NCBI RefSeq assembly: GCF_001293125.1
Contig: NZ_CP009312.1
Coordinates: 1,029,447-1,093,446 of the forward strand
Length of the DNA: 64,000 bases
Source of the DNA: Lawsonella clevelandensis
GTDB taxonomy: Bacteria; Actinomycetota; Actinomycetes; Mycobacteriales; Mycobacteriaceae
Reading direction: 5' to 3'
Shown: piece after piece, positions 44,674-53,131 of the stretch
How positions within the stretch are numbered: the stretch's first letter is position 1
How the letters are laid out: each line of letters starts with the position of its first letter
Position numbers and translations under genes: made by a program
Notes under the pieces: model-generated
Databases searched by the model: none
Seen by the model: only the letters and a program-made list of their open reading frames with translations
Told to the model about the DNA's origin: nothing

Positions 44674-46398
44674 ATGGATAAAGATTATGACGTCGTCGTA
44701 GTTGGATCCGGTGCAGCAGGCCTCAGCGCAGCGCTCACCGCAGCCAAGCGCGGATTTAAAGTCCTCCTTGCTGAAAAATCCGACAAGTGGGGCGGCTCCA
44801 CCGCTAAATCTGCAGGCATGGTGTGGGTTCCCGGTAACAAGCAGCTCCAACGTGTGGGCGGCAATGACAACAAGGAACTCGGACGCCAATATATGAAGGC
44901 CTGCGTCGGCGACTGCACTTCCGACGAAATGATTGATTCCTTCCTGGACAACGGTGAGAAAGCCATGGACTTCCTCTCCGCCAACTGCCCCGGCCTCATC
45001 TGGCGCCGCATGGACGGCTACCCCGACTACTGGCTTGATGCCCCTGGCGCACAACCCACCGGCCGTGGCGTAGAAGCCGGTCCCTTCGACGCCAACCTCC
45101 TGGGCAAGTGGAAGGATAACCAGGTCGGAGCCTACTTCAAGCCGGCCATCCCAATGGACCTCAACTCCTTCGACTCCGCCGACATCCTGCTCTTCATGTC
45201 GCATTGGAAGCCCTACTTGCGCCTCGCCAAACTGGCCCTCCGCAACATCCCCAACATCGTCTTCGGCAAGACTCCCCGCACCATGGGTGCTGGCCTCACC
45301 GCCTCCATCATGCACTCCTGCCTGCGCGCCGGCGTCGACGTCCACATGGAAACCGCCCTCAAGGACATCGTCATGACCGGCAACAAAGTCACCGGCGCCA
45401 TCTTCGAACAGAACGGCAAGGAGATCACCGTCAACGCCAAGCACGGTGTCATCCTGGGCTGCGGCGGCTTCGAGCGCAACGATGAAATGCGCAAGAAATA
45501 CCAGCGGCACCCCATCAACGGCACCTGGACCGTAGGCGCCGAAGGCAACACCGGTGACGGCATCAACATCGGACTGAAGTATGGCGCCGCCATAGACAAC
45601 ATGGCCGACGCCATCTGGTCTCCCGTCATCCAGCTGCCCAAGGCCAAGATGTGGACCGCCATCGTCGTCGACGACGAAGAACGCTTCATCGTCCCTGACC
45701 GCTCCGTCCCCCACACCCTCATCGTCAACAGCGACGGCAACCGCTTCATGAACGAAGCCCTGCCGTACTGCACCGCCGGCCAAGGCCTCTATGGCGGCAA
45801 GTTCGGCAAGGGTGACGGCCCGGCCGACAACATGCCCGCCTGGCTGATCTTCGACACCCAATGCCGCAACAAGTACGCCTTCGCCTACGGCTATATGCCA
45901 CGCATCCCGCTGCCGAAGGAATTCTTCACATCCGGCGCCATGATCAAGGCCGCTACCCTGGAAGAACTGGCCAGCAAGATCAACGTGCCGATCGACCAGC
46001 TGAAGAAAACTGTCAACACCTTCAACAGCTACGCCAAGACCGGCATCGACGAAGACTTCCACCGTGGTGAAAACGAACACGACTGGTTCTACGGAGACCG
46101 CTACCACAAGCCCAACCCGTCCCTGGGCACCGTGGAGAAGGGCCCCTTCTACGCCACCCAGGTCTACCCCGGTGATATCGGAACCTCCGGCGGCCTCGTC
46201 ATCAACACCAAGGCAGAAGTAACTCGTGAAGACGGTTCCGTTATCGAAGGTCTCTACGCCGCCGGTAATACCACCAAGTCCATCGTCGGCCACACCTACA
46301 CCGCTGGTGGCACCTCCATCGGTGCAGCCCTGGTGTTCGGCCACGTCGCCGCAAACACCCTCGCCGAAAAAGCCGGCCTCGAGATGGTTGCCCACTAA
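44674..46398 (+). CDS. FAD-dependent 3-ketosteroid dehydrogenase-like protein
   Basis: This 574-residue flavoprotein has an N-terminal FAD-binding motif VVVVGSGAAGLSAALTAAKRG and the second FAD region EKSDKWGGSTAKSAG. The end of the protein (GTSGGLVINTKAEV, GLYAAGNTTKSIVGHTYTAGGTSIGAALVFG) matches 3-ketosteroid delta1-dehydrogenases and related fumarate-reductase-type enzymes. The Tyr in GHTY corresponds to a catalytic Tyr of KstD, and MDGYPDYW may provide another. It may introduce a 1,2 double bond into a steroid A ring or act on another enone. No other steroid-degradation genes are nearby, so the substrate is uncertain. A hairpin follows the gene. Confidence 0.78.
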   Translation: MDKDYDVVVVGSGAAGLSAALTAAKRGFKVLLAEKSDKWGGSTAKSAGMVWVPGNKQLQRVGGNDNKELGRQYMKACVGDCTSDEMIDSFLDNGEKAMDFLSANCPGLIWRRMDGYPDYWLDAPGAQPTGRGVEAGPFDANLLGKWKDNQVGAYFKPAIPMDLNSFDSADILLFMSHWKPYLRLAKLALRNIPNIVFGKTPRTMGAGLTASIMHSCLRAGVDVHMETALKDIVMTGNKVTGAIFEQNGKEITVNAKHGVILGCGGFERNDEMRKKYQRHPINGTWTVGAEGNTGDGINIGLKYGAAIDNMADAIWSPVIQLPKAKMWTAIVVDDEERFIVPDRSVPHTLIVNSDGNRFMNEALPYCTAGQGLYGGKFGKGDGPADNMPAWLIFDTQCRNKYAFAYGYMPRIPLPKEFFTSGAMIKAATLEELASKINVPIDQLKKTVNTFNSYAKTGIDEDFHRGENEHDWFYGDRYHKPNPSLGTVEKGPFYATQVYPGDIGTSGGLVINTKAEVTREDGSVIEGLYAAGNTTKSIVGHTYTAGGTSIGAALVFGHVAANTLAEKAGLEMVAH

Positions 46399-46723
46399 CC
46401 GCACAAGGTAGCAACCCCCCTCCGGGAATCCCAACCTGGAACAAGGGCACCATCACCTGCGTCATCGCGCACCACAAGGTGGTCTGCAGTGCACCCGCAC
46501 AGCAGACCACCTTGCTGTATACAACCACAAAAATTCCGTCCGCATGCTGCGGTAGCACACCACGCTAGTGGCAAGTACCGGCAGGGCTCCACCTCAGCAG
46601 ACGGCGAGCGACCCGTCACCACCTCCACCGAAACTCCACAGAAAACCGGAAATACGGAATAACCCGGTGCGGCCCGCTGTTCCACCCCATATACAGAGCC
46701 ACACACACAGGAGGTGACAGAGA
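46399..46723. other. Intergenic region upstream of acs
   Basis: This 325-base gap contains the hairpin at 46475 and about 200 bases that should hold the acs promoter. No gene or clear operator is visible; AGGAGGTGA lies just before the acs start. Confidence 0.5.
46475..46514 (+). terminator. Hairpin after the KstD-like gene
   Basis: Perfect 13-base arms (46475-46487 and 46502-46514) enclose a 14-base loop, 77 bases past the stop codon. Confidence 0.75.
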
Positions 46724-48742
46724 ATGTCCACCACAGAACAGGCAGCTACTCCCCACAACCCCGGTGAACAGCTCCTAGACCCTGCCGCCCCCGTCACCCG
46801 CCTCGACCAAGGCGCCATCACCATTGATGACGACATCGTCGAATACTGGGAAACTGCCGCCCGAGACCTTGACTGGGACACCCCCTGGACCACCGTCCTC
46901 GACTGGAGCGACACCCCTCGCGCCCGCTGGTTCGACGGCGGCACTCTCAACGCCGCAGCCAACTGCCTCGACCGCCACGTCGACGCGGGCCGCGGAGAGG
47001 TCATCGCCTACCACTGGATCGGCGAAGACCCCAACGACACCCGCGACATCACCTACCGCGAACTCCTCGATGAGGTGTGCAAAGCCGCCAACTATCTGAC
47101 CACCCTCGGCCTCCGCACTGGCGACCGCGCCGCCATCTACCTCCCCGGCATCCCCGAAGCCGTCATCACCATGTTGGCCTGCGCCCGCCTCGGCATCATC
47201 CACACCGTCGTCTTCGGCGGCTTCAGCGCACCAGCACTGCGTCAACGCCTCATCGACTCCGGCGCCCGCATCGTCATCACCTCCGACGGCCAATTCCGTA
47301 GCGGCAAAGCCCTCGCCCTCAAAACCATCGTCGACGACGCGCTCAGCACCCCCGCCGAGGATGAAGACGGTGAGCTACACGTGGAATCCGTGCTGGTGGT
47401 AAAACGCACCGGCCAAGACACCCCCATGAAGGAGGGCCGCGACTTCTGGTGGCACGACGTCGTCGACCCTCAGTCCACCACCCACCGCTACCGGCCCATG
47501 CCCGCCGAAAACCCGCTGTTCCTGCTCTACACCAGCGGCACCACCGGCAAACCCAAGGGCGTCATCCACTCCACCGGCGGCTACCTGGTGGGAGCACTAT
47601 CCACCATGCTCTCCAGCTTCGACTTCGTCACCGCTGACCGACGCGTCAACCTTACTAAAGACATCTACTGGTGCACCGCCGACATCGGCTGGATTACCGG
47701 CCACACCTACGCTGTCTACGGACCCCTGCTGACCGGTACCACCTCCGTCATGTACGAGGGCGTCTACAACTATCCCACCTTCCACCGGCACTTCGAGATC
47801 ATCGAAAAATATGGGGTGACGGTGTACTACACCTCACCTACTCTGGTCCGATCCCTCGCCGGCCAAGGCCACCAGATCCCCGAATCGCACGACCTGTCCA
47901 ACCTCCGCCTGCTGGGCACCGTCGGTGAACCCATCGGCGAAAAAGCCTGGCACTGGTTCCGTGACCACATTGGTGACGGCACTACTCCCGTCGTGGACAC
48001 CTGGTGGCAAACCGAAACCGGCTCCCACGCCATCCGCCCCCGCTGGCGCTATAAGCCGCTGAAAGCCGGCTCTGCCCAGCAACCCGTCAGCGGCATCGCC
48101 GTCGCCATTGTCGACGAGCAGGGCGAAGAAGTACCCAACGGGGAAGAAGGATTCCTCGTCATCACCCACCCGTGGCCCAGTATGCTGCGCGGCGTGTGGG
48201 GAGACGAAGGCCGCTTCTACCGTGCCTACTTCAAGCAGTTCGCCCACAAGGGCTACTACGTTACCGGTGACCGCGCGAAGCGAGACGAGGACGGGGACAT
48301 TTGGATTCTGGGCCGCGCCGACGACGTCATTAACGTAGCCGGGCACCGGCTGTCCACCGCCGAGATCGAGTCTGTGATCGGTAGCGCCTACGATGTGGCG
48401 GAAACCGCCGTCATTGGGGTGCCCGACGAGAGCAAGGGCGAGATTGTGGTGGCCTACGTGGTGGTGCGTGGCCGTTCCCACCATCTGTTGGAGGACCAGG
48501 AGGCTGCCGAGAAACTGGCCGCCGACCTGCGGGAGAGTGTCTCCCAGCAGATTTCTCCCATTGCTAAGCCGGCCCGCGTCTACTTTGTAGGCGACCTGCC
48601 GCGCACCCGTTCTGGCAAGATTATGCGCCGAGTGGTGCGGGCGTTGGATACGGACAAGCCACTGGGTGACCTGTCCACCTTGGTGGATCCGGGCATTGTG
48701 GACCACATCCGCGACGAGCGCACCAACCGTGGCGCGTTCTAG
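46724..48742 (+). CDS. acs: Acetyl-CoA synthetase (acetate-CoA ligase)
   Basis: This 672-residue enzyme activates acetate with ATP and then forms acetyl-CoA. The N-terminal segment WFDGGTLNAAANCLDRH is typical of Acs. The AMP-binding P-loop reads TSGTTGKPKGVIH, the acetate pocket region includes DTWWQTETGSH, and the hinge RADDVINVAGHRLSTAEIES leads into the C-terminal domain, which ends with RTRSGKIMRR containing the catalytic Lys, a common site of acetylation control. The ribosome binding site AGGAGGTGA is excellent. The gene is monocistronic, with a terminator downstream. Confidence 0.95.
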   Translation: MSTTEQAATPHNPGEQLLDPAAPVTRLDQGAITIDDDIVEYWETAARDLDWDTPWTTVLDWSDTPRARWFDGGTLNAAANCLDRHVDAGRGEVIAYHWIGEDPNDTRDITYRELLDEVCKAANYLTTLGLRTGDRAAIYLPGIPEAVITMLACARLGIIHTVVFGGFSAPALRQRLIDSGARIVITSDGQFRSGKALALKTIVDDALSTPAEDEDGELHVESVLVVKRTGQDTPMKEGRDFWWHDVVDPQSTTHRYRPMPAENPLFLLYTSGTTGKPKGVIHSTGGYLVGALSTMLSSFDFVTADRRVNLTKDIYWCTADIGWITGHTYAVYGPLLTGTTSVMYEGVYNYPTFHRHFEIIEKYGVTVYYTSPTLVRSLAGQGHQIPESHDLSNLRLLGTVGEPIGEKAWHWFRDHIGDGTTPVVDTWWQTETGSHAIRPRWRYKPLKAGSAQQPVSGIAVAIVDEQGEEVPNGEEGFLVITHPWPSMLRGVWGDEGRFYRAYFKQFAHKGYYVTGDRAKRDEDGDIWILGRADDVINVAGHRLSTAEIESVIGSAYDVAETAVIGVPDESKGEIVVAYVVVRGRSHHLLEDQEAAEKLAADLRESVSQQISPIAKPARVYFVGDLPRTRSGKIMRRVVRALDTDKPLGDLSTLVDPGIVDHIRDERTNRGAF

Positions 48743-48811
48743 CTGAATTCGACTTGTCGGCTGCCGGTCCGCGCCAGCTGACCCGGCCGTCTGGCCCTAA
48801 CGTCATAAGCC

Positions 48812-48850
48812 AACAGAGGCGCTCCCTGGGTAGAGGGGCGCCTCTGTTCT
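48812..48850 (+). terminator. Rho-independent terminator after acs
   Basis: Perfect 11-base arms (48812-48822 and 48838-48848) enclose a 15-base loop; the 3' arm ends in TT and is followed by CTTAT. The hairpin lies about 70 bases past the stop codon. Confidence 0.82.
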
Positions 48851-48960
48851 TATAGTTGTGCGTATAGCCCTGGGATCAGTGAGGCGAGCCAGTGCGTCAC
48901 CACAGCTACGCTGCTGCTTCTGTGCCACTACGCTGCGGTTGCTGCACAGCGACGCTGCGG

Positions 48961-49419
48961 CTACTGCGCGGGGGCCTCGATGGGCTTCTCGGGGATGACG
49001 ATGATCTCTGGGTCGGCTTCCCGCCTGCAGGAGAGCGCGTAGCCGTTAGTGGCGGCAATGGCGGCGGTGCTGGTGGAACACGTCCAGTCGCCCAGTTTGG
49101 CGACACTGGCGTTACCCTCGTGCTGCACGCTGGGGTCGTTCAAGTAGATGTTGATAATGCCCTTGGCCTCCATGCAGGGAATGGTGCTTTCCTTGATGAA
49201 CAGCGTGCCGTGCCCCTCGACGGCACCACAGTTGTGGGTGACGCCGTTCTCCATGGCGGAGGCAGGTAGCGGAATGTGCGTGGTGGTTGTGGTGGTGGTA
49301 GAGGTGGCGCTGGAGCTGGTGCTGGAGGCGTTGGTTGAGGTGGAGGATTGGCAAGCGGTAAGAATGGCAGCGGCGGCCACGGCAACGAGGCCGGCAGCTG
49401 CAAAGCGACGATTCTTCAT
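48961..49419 (-). CDS. Lipoprotein of unknown function
   Basis: This 152-residue protein begins at the ATG at 49419 with a lipoprotein signal peptide and lipobox LTAC. A Ser/Thr-rich linker of about 25 residues is followed by a small domain (about 48-140) with four Cys residues (HNCGAV, IPCMEA, WTCSTS, LSCRRE) that could form two disulphide bonds. The pattern resembles small exported lipoproteins common in Mycobacteriales, but I cannot name a family with confidence. The C-terminus is Pro/Glu-rich. It lies downstream of the peptide importer operon on the same strand, 92 bases after its last stop, so it may be co-transcribed. Confidence 0.7.
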   Translation of the reverse strand: MKNRRFAAAGLVAVAAAAILTACQSSTSTNASSTSSSATSTTTTTTTHIPLPASAMENGVTHNCGAVEGHGTLFIKESTIPCMEAKGIINIYLNDPSVQHEGNASVAKLGDWTCSTSTAAIAATNGYALSCRREADPEIIVIPEKPIEAPAQ

Positions 49420-49511
49420 ACTTGTGACGTTACCCCGCACGTCTCGCCGCAGCCAGCCGGACTACCAGCGGAGACAAGTGAAATCTCCGCCAGCAGAACG
49501 GCAATCGCCGC

Positions 49512-51143
49512 CTAGCCGAGGATCTTTGCGCCGGGGATAGCGTCCAACAGCCGTTGCGTGTATTCCTGCTGCGGGTGGGCGAACAGTTCGTCCGTCTCCC
49601 CGCGCTCCACAATGGCGCCATCGCGCATCACGACCACGTCGTCGGCGATCTGCTTCACCACCGCCAAATCGTGGGTGATGAACACGTAGGTGAGACCGAG
49701 GTCCCGCTGGAGCTCGTTGAGCAGCTCCAGGATCTGCGCCTGCACCAGTACATCCAGGGCGGAGACAGCCTCGTCACAGATGATGAGTTCCGGCTCCAAC
49801 ACGAGGGCGCGGGCGATGGCGACGCGCTGCTGTTGGCCACCGGAGAGTTCCATGGGGTAGCGGCGCAGCATGGACTGGGGGAGGGCTACCCGGTCGAGGA
49901 TTTCGCTGACGCGCCGGGTGCGGGTTTTCTTGTCGCCCAGGTGGTGTACTTTGAGGGGCTCTTCGATGATGTTGAAGACCGACCACATGGGGTCGAGGGT
50001 GCCGTAGGGGTTTTGGAAGACGGGCTGGACACGTTTGCGGAAGCTCAGCTCGTCGTCACGGTGCATCTTGCGGATGGATTTGCCCTCGTAAGTTACCTCA
50101 CCTTCGGTGGGTTCCAGCAGACCCAGCATCATTTTGGCGAGGGTGGATTTGCCGGAGCCGGATTCGCCGACAATGGCGGTGGTGTGCATTTGGCGGATGG
50201 CTAGATCTACCTTGTCGACGGCGGTGAAGTAGTTCTTTTTCCAGGGGCGGGAGTCGGGCAGCAGGAAGCGCTTGGTGGCGCCTTTCACCTCAAGGAGGGT
50301 GAGGCCGCCGTCGATGGCTCGCTGGTGGCGGGTTTCGGAGCGGCGGGCGGCCAGGCTGGGGGCGGCGGCGATGAGCTGCTTGGTGTAGGGGTGCTGCGGG
50401 TTAGTGAGGATCTCCCGGGAGGGGCCTTGTTCGACGATACGGCCGTGCTGCATGACGATGACGCGGCTGGCGCGTTCGGCGGCGAGGCCGAGGTCGTGGG
50501 TGATGAGGAGGACGGCGGTGCCGAGGGTCTCGATGAGGCCCTGCAGGTGGTCAAGGATCTGTTTCTGGACGGTGACGTCGAGGGCGGAGGTGGGCTCGTC
50601 GGCGATGAGGAGGGCGGGGCGGGCATGCAGGCCGATGGCGATGAGGGCGCGCTGGCACATGCCGCCGGAGAACTCATGCGGGTACTGCTTGAGGTGGGTT
50701 TCCGGGTTGGGCATACCGGCTTCGGCCAGGAGTTCGCAGGCGCGTTTTTTGGCGGCGGCGCCTTTGGCGACGTTGTTGGCGGCGAGCGCTTCGGTGATCT
50801 GCCGGCCGATGGTCCACACTGGGTTGAGGTTGGTCATGGGGTCTTGGGGGACCAAGCCGATTTGGCTGCCGCGTAGGGACGTCATCTTGGTACTGCTGGC
50901 GCCGACCAGTTCGTCACCTGTGAAGGTGATGGAGCCGCTGGTGACGTGGCCGCTGCCGGGGAGGAGGTCGATGATGGCGTGGGCAGTGGTGGACTTGCCA
51001 GAGCCGGATTCGCCGACAATGGCGACGGTTTCGCCGGGGTAGATCTGGAAGTTGACGTCGTGGACAGTGGGTTTGGGGTCCTTGACGGAACCGAAGGCAA
51101 TGTTGAGGTTTTTCACCTCAAGGAGGGGGGTGCGGTCTGTCAT
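49512..51143 (-). CDS. Oligopeptide ABC importer, fused double ATPase (DppD-DppF type)
   Basis: This 543-residue protein has two complete ABC ATPase domains in one chain. The first (about 1-260) has Walker A GESGSGKSTTAH, signature FSGGMCQRA and Walker B LLIADEPTSALD. The second (about 285-543) has GESGSGKSTLAK, LSGGQQQRVA and LIICDEAVSALD, with Ala in place of the usual Pro after the Glu. Both power peptide uptake through the membrane subunits encoded just upstream. It is the last gene of the four-gene operon, four bases after the permease stop, with an ATG and a good ribosome binding site. Confidence 0.92.
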   Translation of the reverse strand: MTDRTPLLEVKNLNIAFGSVKDPKPTVHDVNFQIYPGETVAIVGESGSGKSTTAHAIIDLLPGSGHVTSGSITFTGDELVGASSTKMTSLRGSQIGLVPQDPMTNLNPVWTIGRQITEALAANNVAKGAAAKKRACELLAEAGMPNPETHLKQYPHEFSGGMCQRALIAIGLHARPALLIADEPTSALDVTVQKQILDHLQGLIETLGTAVLLITHDLGLAAERASRVIVMQHGRIVEQGPSREILTNPQHPYTKQLIAAAPSLAARRSETRHQRAIDGGLTLLEVKGATKRFLLPDSRPWKKNYFTAVDKVDLAIRQMHTTAIVGESGSGKSTLAKMMLGLLEPTEGEVTYEGKSIRKMHRDDELSFRKRVQPVFQNPYGTLDPMWSVFNIIEEPLKVHHLGDKKTRTRRVSEILDRVALPQSMLRRYPMELSGGQQQRVAIARALVLEPELIICDEAVSALDVLVQAQILELLNELQRDLGLTYVFITHDLAVVKQIADDVVVMRDGAIVERGETDELFAHPQQEYTQRLLDAIPGAKILG

Positions 51144-51147
51144 GTCG

Positions 51148-52209
51148 TTATCCCTTCCGTCCGCGGCGTTGTTCCTTCGGGTCCAGGGCGTCCTTCAGTG
51201 CGTCACCGAGCAGGATGAAGCCGAGCACGGTGAGGGCGAGGGCGAGGGAGGGCCAGAAGAGGGTGAGGGGGGCTTGGCGGAGTGTCTGCTGGGCGACGGA
51301 GATGTCGTTGCCCCAGCTGATGGTAGTGGAGGGCAGGCCGATACCGAGGAAGGACAGAGTAGCTTCCGCGACGATGAAGACGCCCAGGGAGGTGGTGGCC
51401 ATGACGATGATGGGGGCCAGGCAGTTGGGGAGGACGTGGGTGAAAAGGATAGAGAGGCGAGACTTGCCGACTGCCCGGGCGGCCAGCACGTAGTCGTTAT
51501 TCTTTGCGGTGATGACGGCGCCGCGCACCACGCGGGCCATCTGTGCCCAGCCAAAGACGGAGAGGACGAGGATGACGGTGCCGATGGTGCGTTGCGGGAA
51601 GAGCTGCATGAGGACGATGCCGGCCAGCAGCAGGGGGATAGCGAAGAAGATGTCGGTGATGCGGCTGAGCAGCGAGTCGAGGAAGCCGCCGTAGTAGCCG
51701 GCGAGGGCTCCCATGAGGACGCCGATAAGGGTGACGAAGAGGGTGACGGAGATGCCGACGACGACGGAGGCGCGGGCACCGTAGATGACGCGGGCGTACA
51801 CGTCGTAGCCCTGTTGGGTGAAGCCAAAGGGGTGGCCGGGCTTGGCGTTTTCTAGGGAGTTGAGGAGGTTGCCTTCGGTGGGGTCGATGTGGGTAAAGAG
51901 GCCGGGGAAGGCGGCGATGAGGAGGACCAGAACGATGATGGTGACGGAGATCCAGAAGAGGGGGCGGACGCGCAGGCGACGCCAGGCTTCCATCCACATG
52001 CCGGCGGGTGGAGTATCGGGTTCCAGCTGGTCGACTTCTGCCACGAACGTATCCGCAGAGATTTCCTGCGGGTTGTTGGCGCTGAGCTCAATGGGGTTAC
52101 CGGCTGGCTGGCTGGCAGTGGTGGCAGGCTGTGTAGCCGGGTGGGCACCGGTGTGGTGTTTGGCGGTGTCTGTGGGCTGGGCGGTGGGGTTTTCAGGGTG
52201 TTTAGGCAT
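51148..52209 (-). CDS. Oligopeptide ABC importer permease (DppC type)
   Basis: This 353-residue inner-membrane subunit begins at the ATG at 52209, which overlaps the end of the DppB-type gene by eight bases and has GAGGA upstream. An unusually long Thr/Pro/Ala/His-rich cytoplasmic N-terminus (about 70 residues) precedes the first membrane helix. Five further helices form the permease domain, with the coupling-loop motif AARAVGKSRLSILFTHVLPN (EAA loop) that contacts the ATPase. The typical DppC opening WRRLRVRPLFWISV is seen after the extension. The polar extension is not usual for the family. Confidence 0.9.
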   Translation of the reverse strand: MPKHPENPTAQPTDTAKHHTGAHPATQPATTASQPAGNPIELSANNPQEISADTFVAEVDQLEPDTPPAGMWMEAWRRLRVRPLFWISVTIIVLVLLIAAFPGLFTHIDPTEGNLLNSLENAKPGHPFGFTQQGYDVYARVIYGARASVVVGISVTLFVTLIGVLMGALAGYYGGFLDSLLSRITDIFFAIPLLLAGIVLMQLFPQRTIGTVILVLSVFGWAQMARVVRGAVITAKNNDYVLAARAVGKSRLSILFTHVLPNCLAPIIVMATTSLGVFIVAEATLSFLGIGLPSTTISWGNDISVAQQTLRQAPLTLFWPSLALALTVLGFILLGDALKDALDPKEQRRGRKG

Positions 52210-53128
52210 AGCGGATCCTCGGGTCGAGGGCAGCGTAGAGGAGGTCAATCAGCAGGTTAGCCAGCATGTAGATTATGACGAGTAGGGTGACGATAGATAC
52301 CACGGTGGGGGCCTCGCCGAGCATGACGGCCCGGTAGACCAGGCCACCGATACCGGGCACGTTAAAGATGCCTTCGGTGACGATGGCGCCTCCCATCAGG
52401 CCGGCCAGGTCGGTGCCAATGAAGGTGACGACGGGGATCAGTGAGTTGCGCAGGATGTGGCGGACCACCACGACGGGCCGGCTGAGGCCTTTAGCGGTGG
52501 CGGTGCGCACATAGTCGGCTTCCATTACTTCAGAAATGCTGGAGCGGGTAAGGCGGAGGACGTAGGCGAAGGACACCAACCCCAGTACGAAGGCGGGTAG
52601 CAGGAGGTTGACGAAGCTGGGGTCGCCGCCGACGGTGGGCGGGACGATGCCCCACTTGATGCCGAAGAGGAAGCGGGCGACGAAGCCGAGGACGAAGGTG
52701 GGGACGGCAATGATGACCAGCGAGACTACCAGCAGGGTGGAGTCGAACCAGCCGCCCTTCTTCAGGCCGGCAACGACGCCGAAGCCAATGCCGAAGACGG
52801 TTTCGATGACGAGTGCCATGATGGCGAGTTTCACCGTGATGGGGAAGGCGCGGGAAATTTCGTCGATGACGGGGCGGCCACTGAAGGTGGTGCCGAAGTC
52901 TCCGGTGAAGATACCTTTGAGGTAGAGCCCGTATTGGACGATAAAGGGGTCATTGAGGTGGTATTGGTCGCGGAGGGCGGTGACGAGTTCGGGGGTGAGG
53001 GGTTTGTCACCTGCGAGGGCTGCCACCGGGTCGCCGGGGGTGAGGAACACCATGGCGTAGATGAGGAAGGTGGCGCCGAAGAAGACAGGGACCATTTGCC
53101 CTATCCGTTTAATGATGTACCAGCCCAT
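52202..53128 (-). CDS. Oligopeptide ABC importer permease (DppB type)
   Basis: This 308-residue permease has six membrane helices. It begins MGWYIIKRIGQMVPVFFGAT, the usual DppB/OppB opening, and continues with FLTPGDPVAALAG. The EAA coupling loop reads DYVRTATAKGLSRPVVVVRHILRN. It sits three bases after the stop of the binding-protein gene and overlaps the next permease gene. Together with the other three genes it forms a complete dipeptide/oligopeptide importer. Confidence 0.93.
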   Translation of the reverse strand: MGWYIIKRIGQMVPVFFGATFLIYAMVFLTPGDPVAALAGDKPLTPELVTALRDQYHLNDPFIVQYGLYLKGIFTGDFGTTFSGRPVIDEISRAFPITVKLAIMALVIETVFGIGFGVVAGLKKGGWFDSTLLVVSLVIIAVPTFVLGFVARFLFGIKWGIVPPTVGGDPSFVNLLLPAFVLGLVSFAYVLRLTRSSISEVMEADYVRTATAKGLSRPVVVVRHILRNSLIPVVTFIGTDLAGLMGGAIVTEGIFNVPGIGGLVYRAVMLGEAPTVVSIVTLLVIIYMLANLLIDLLYAALDPRIRYA

Positions 53129-53131
53129 GTG

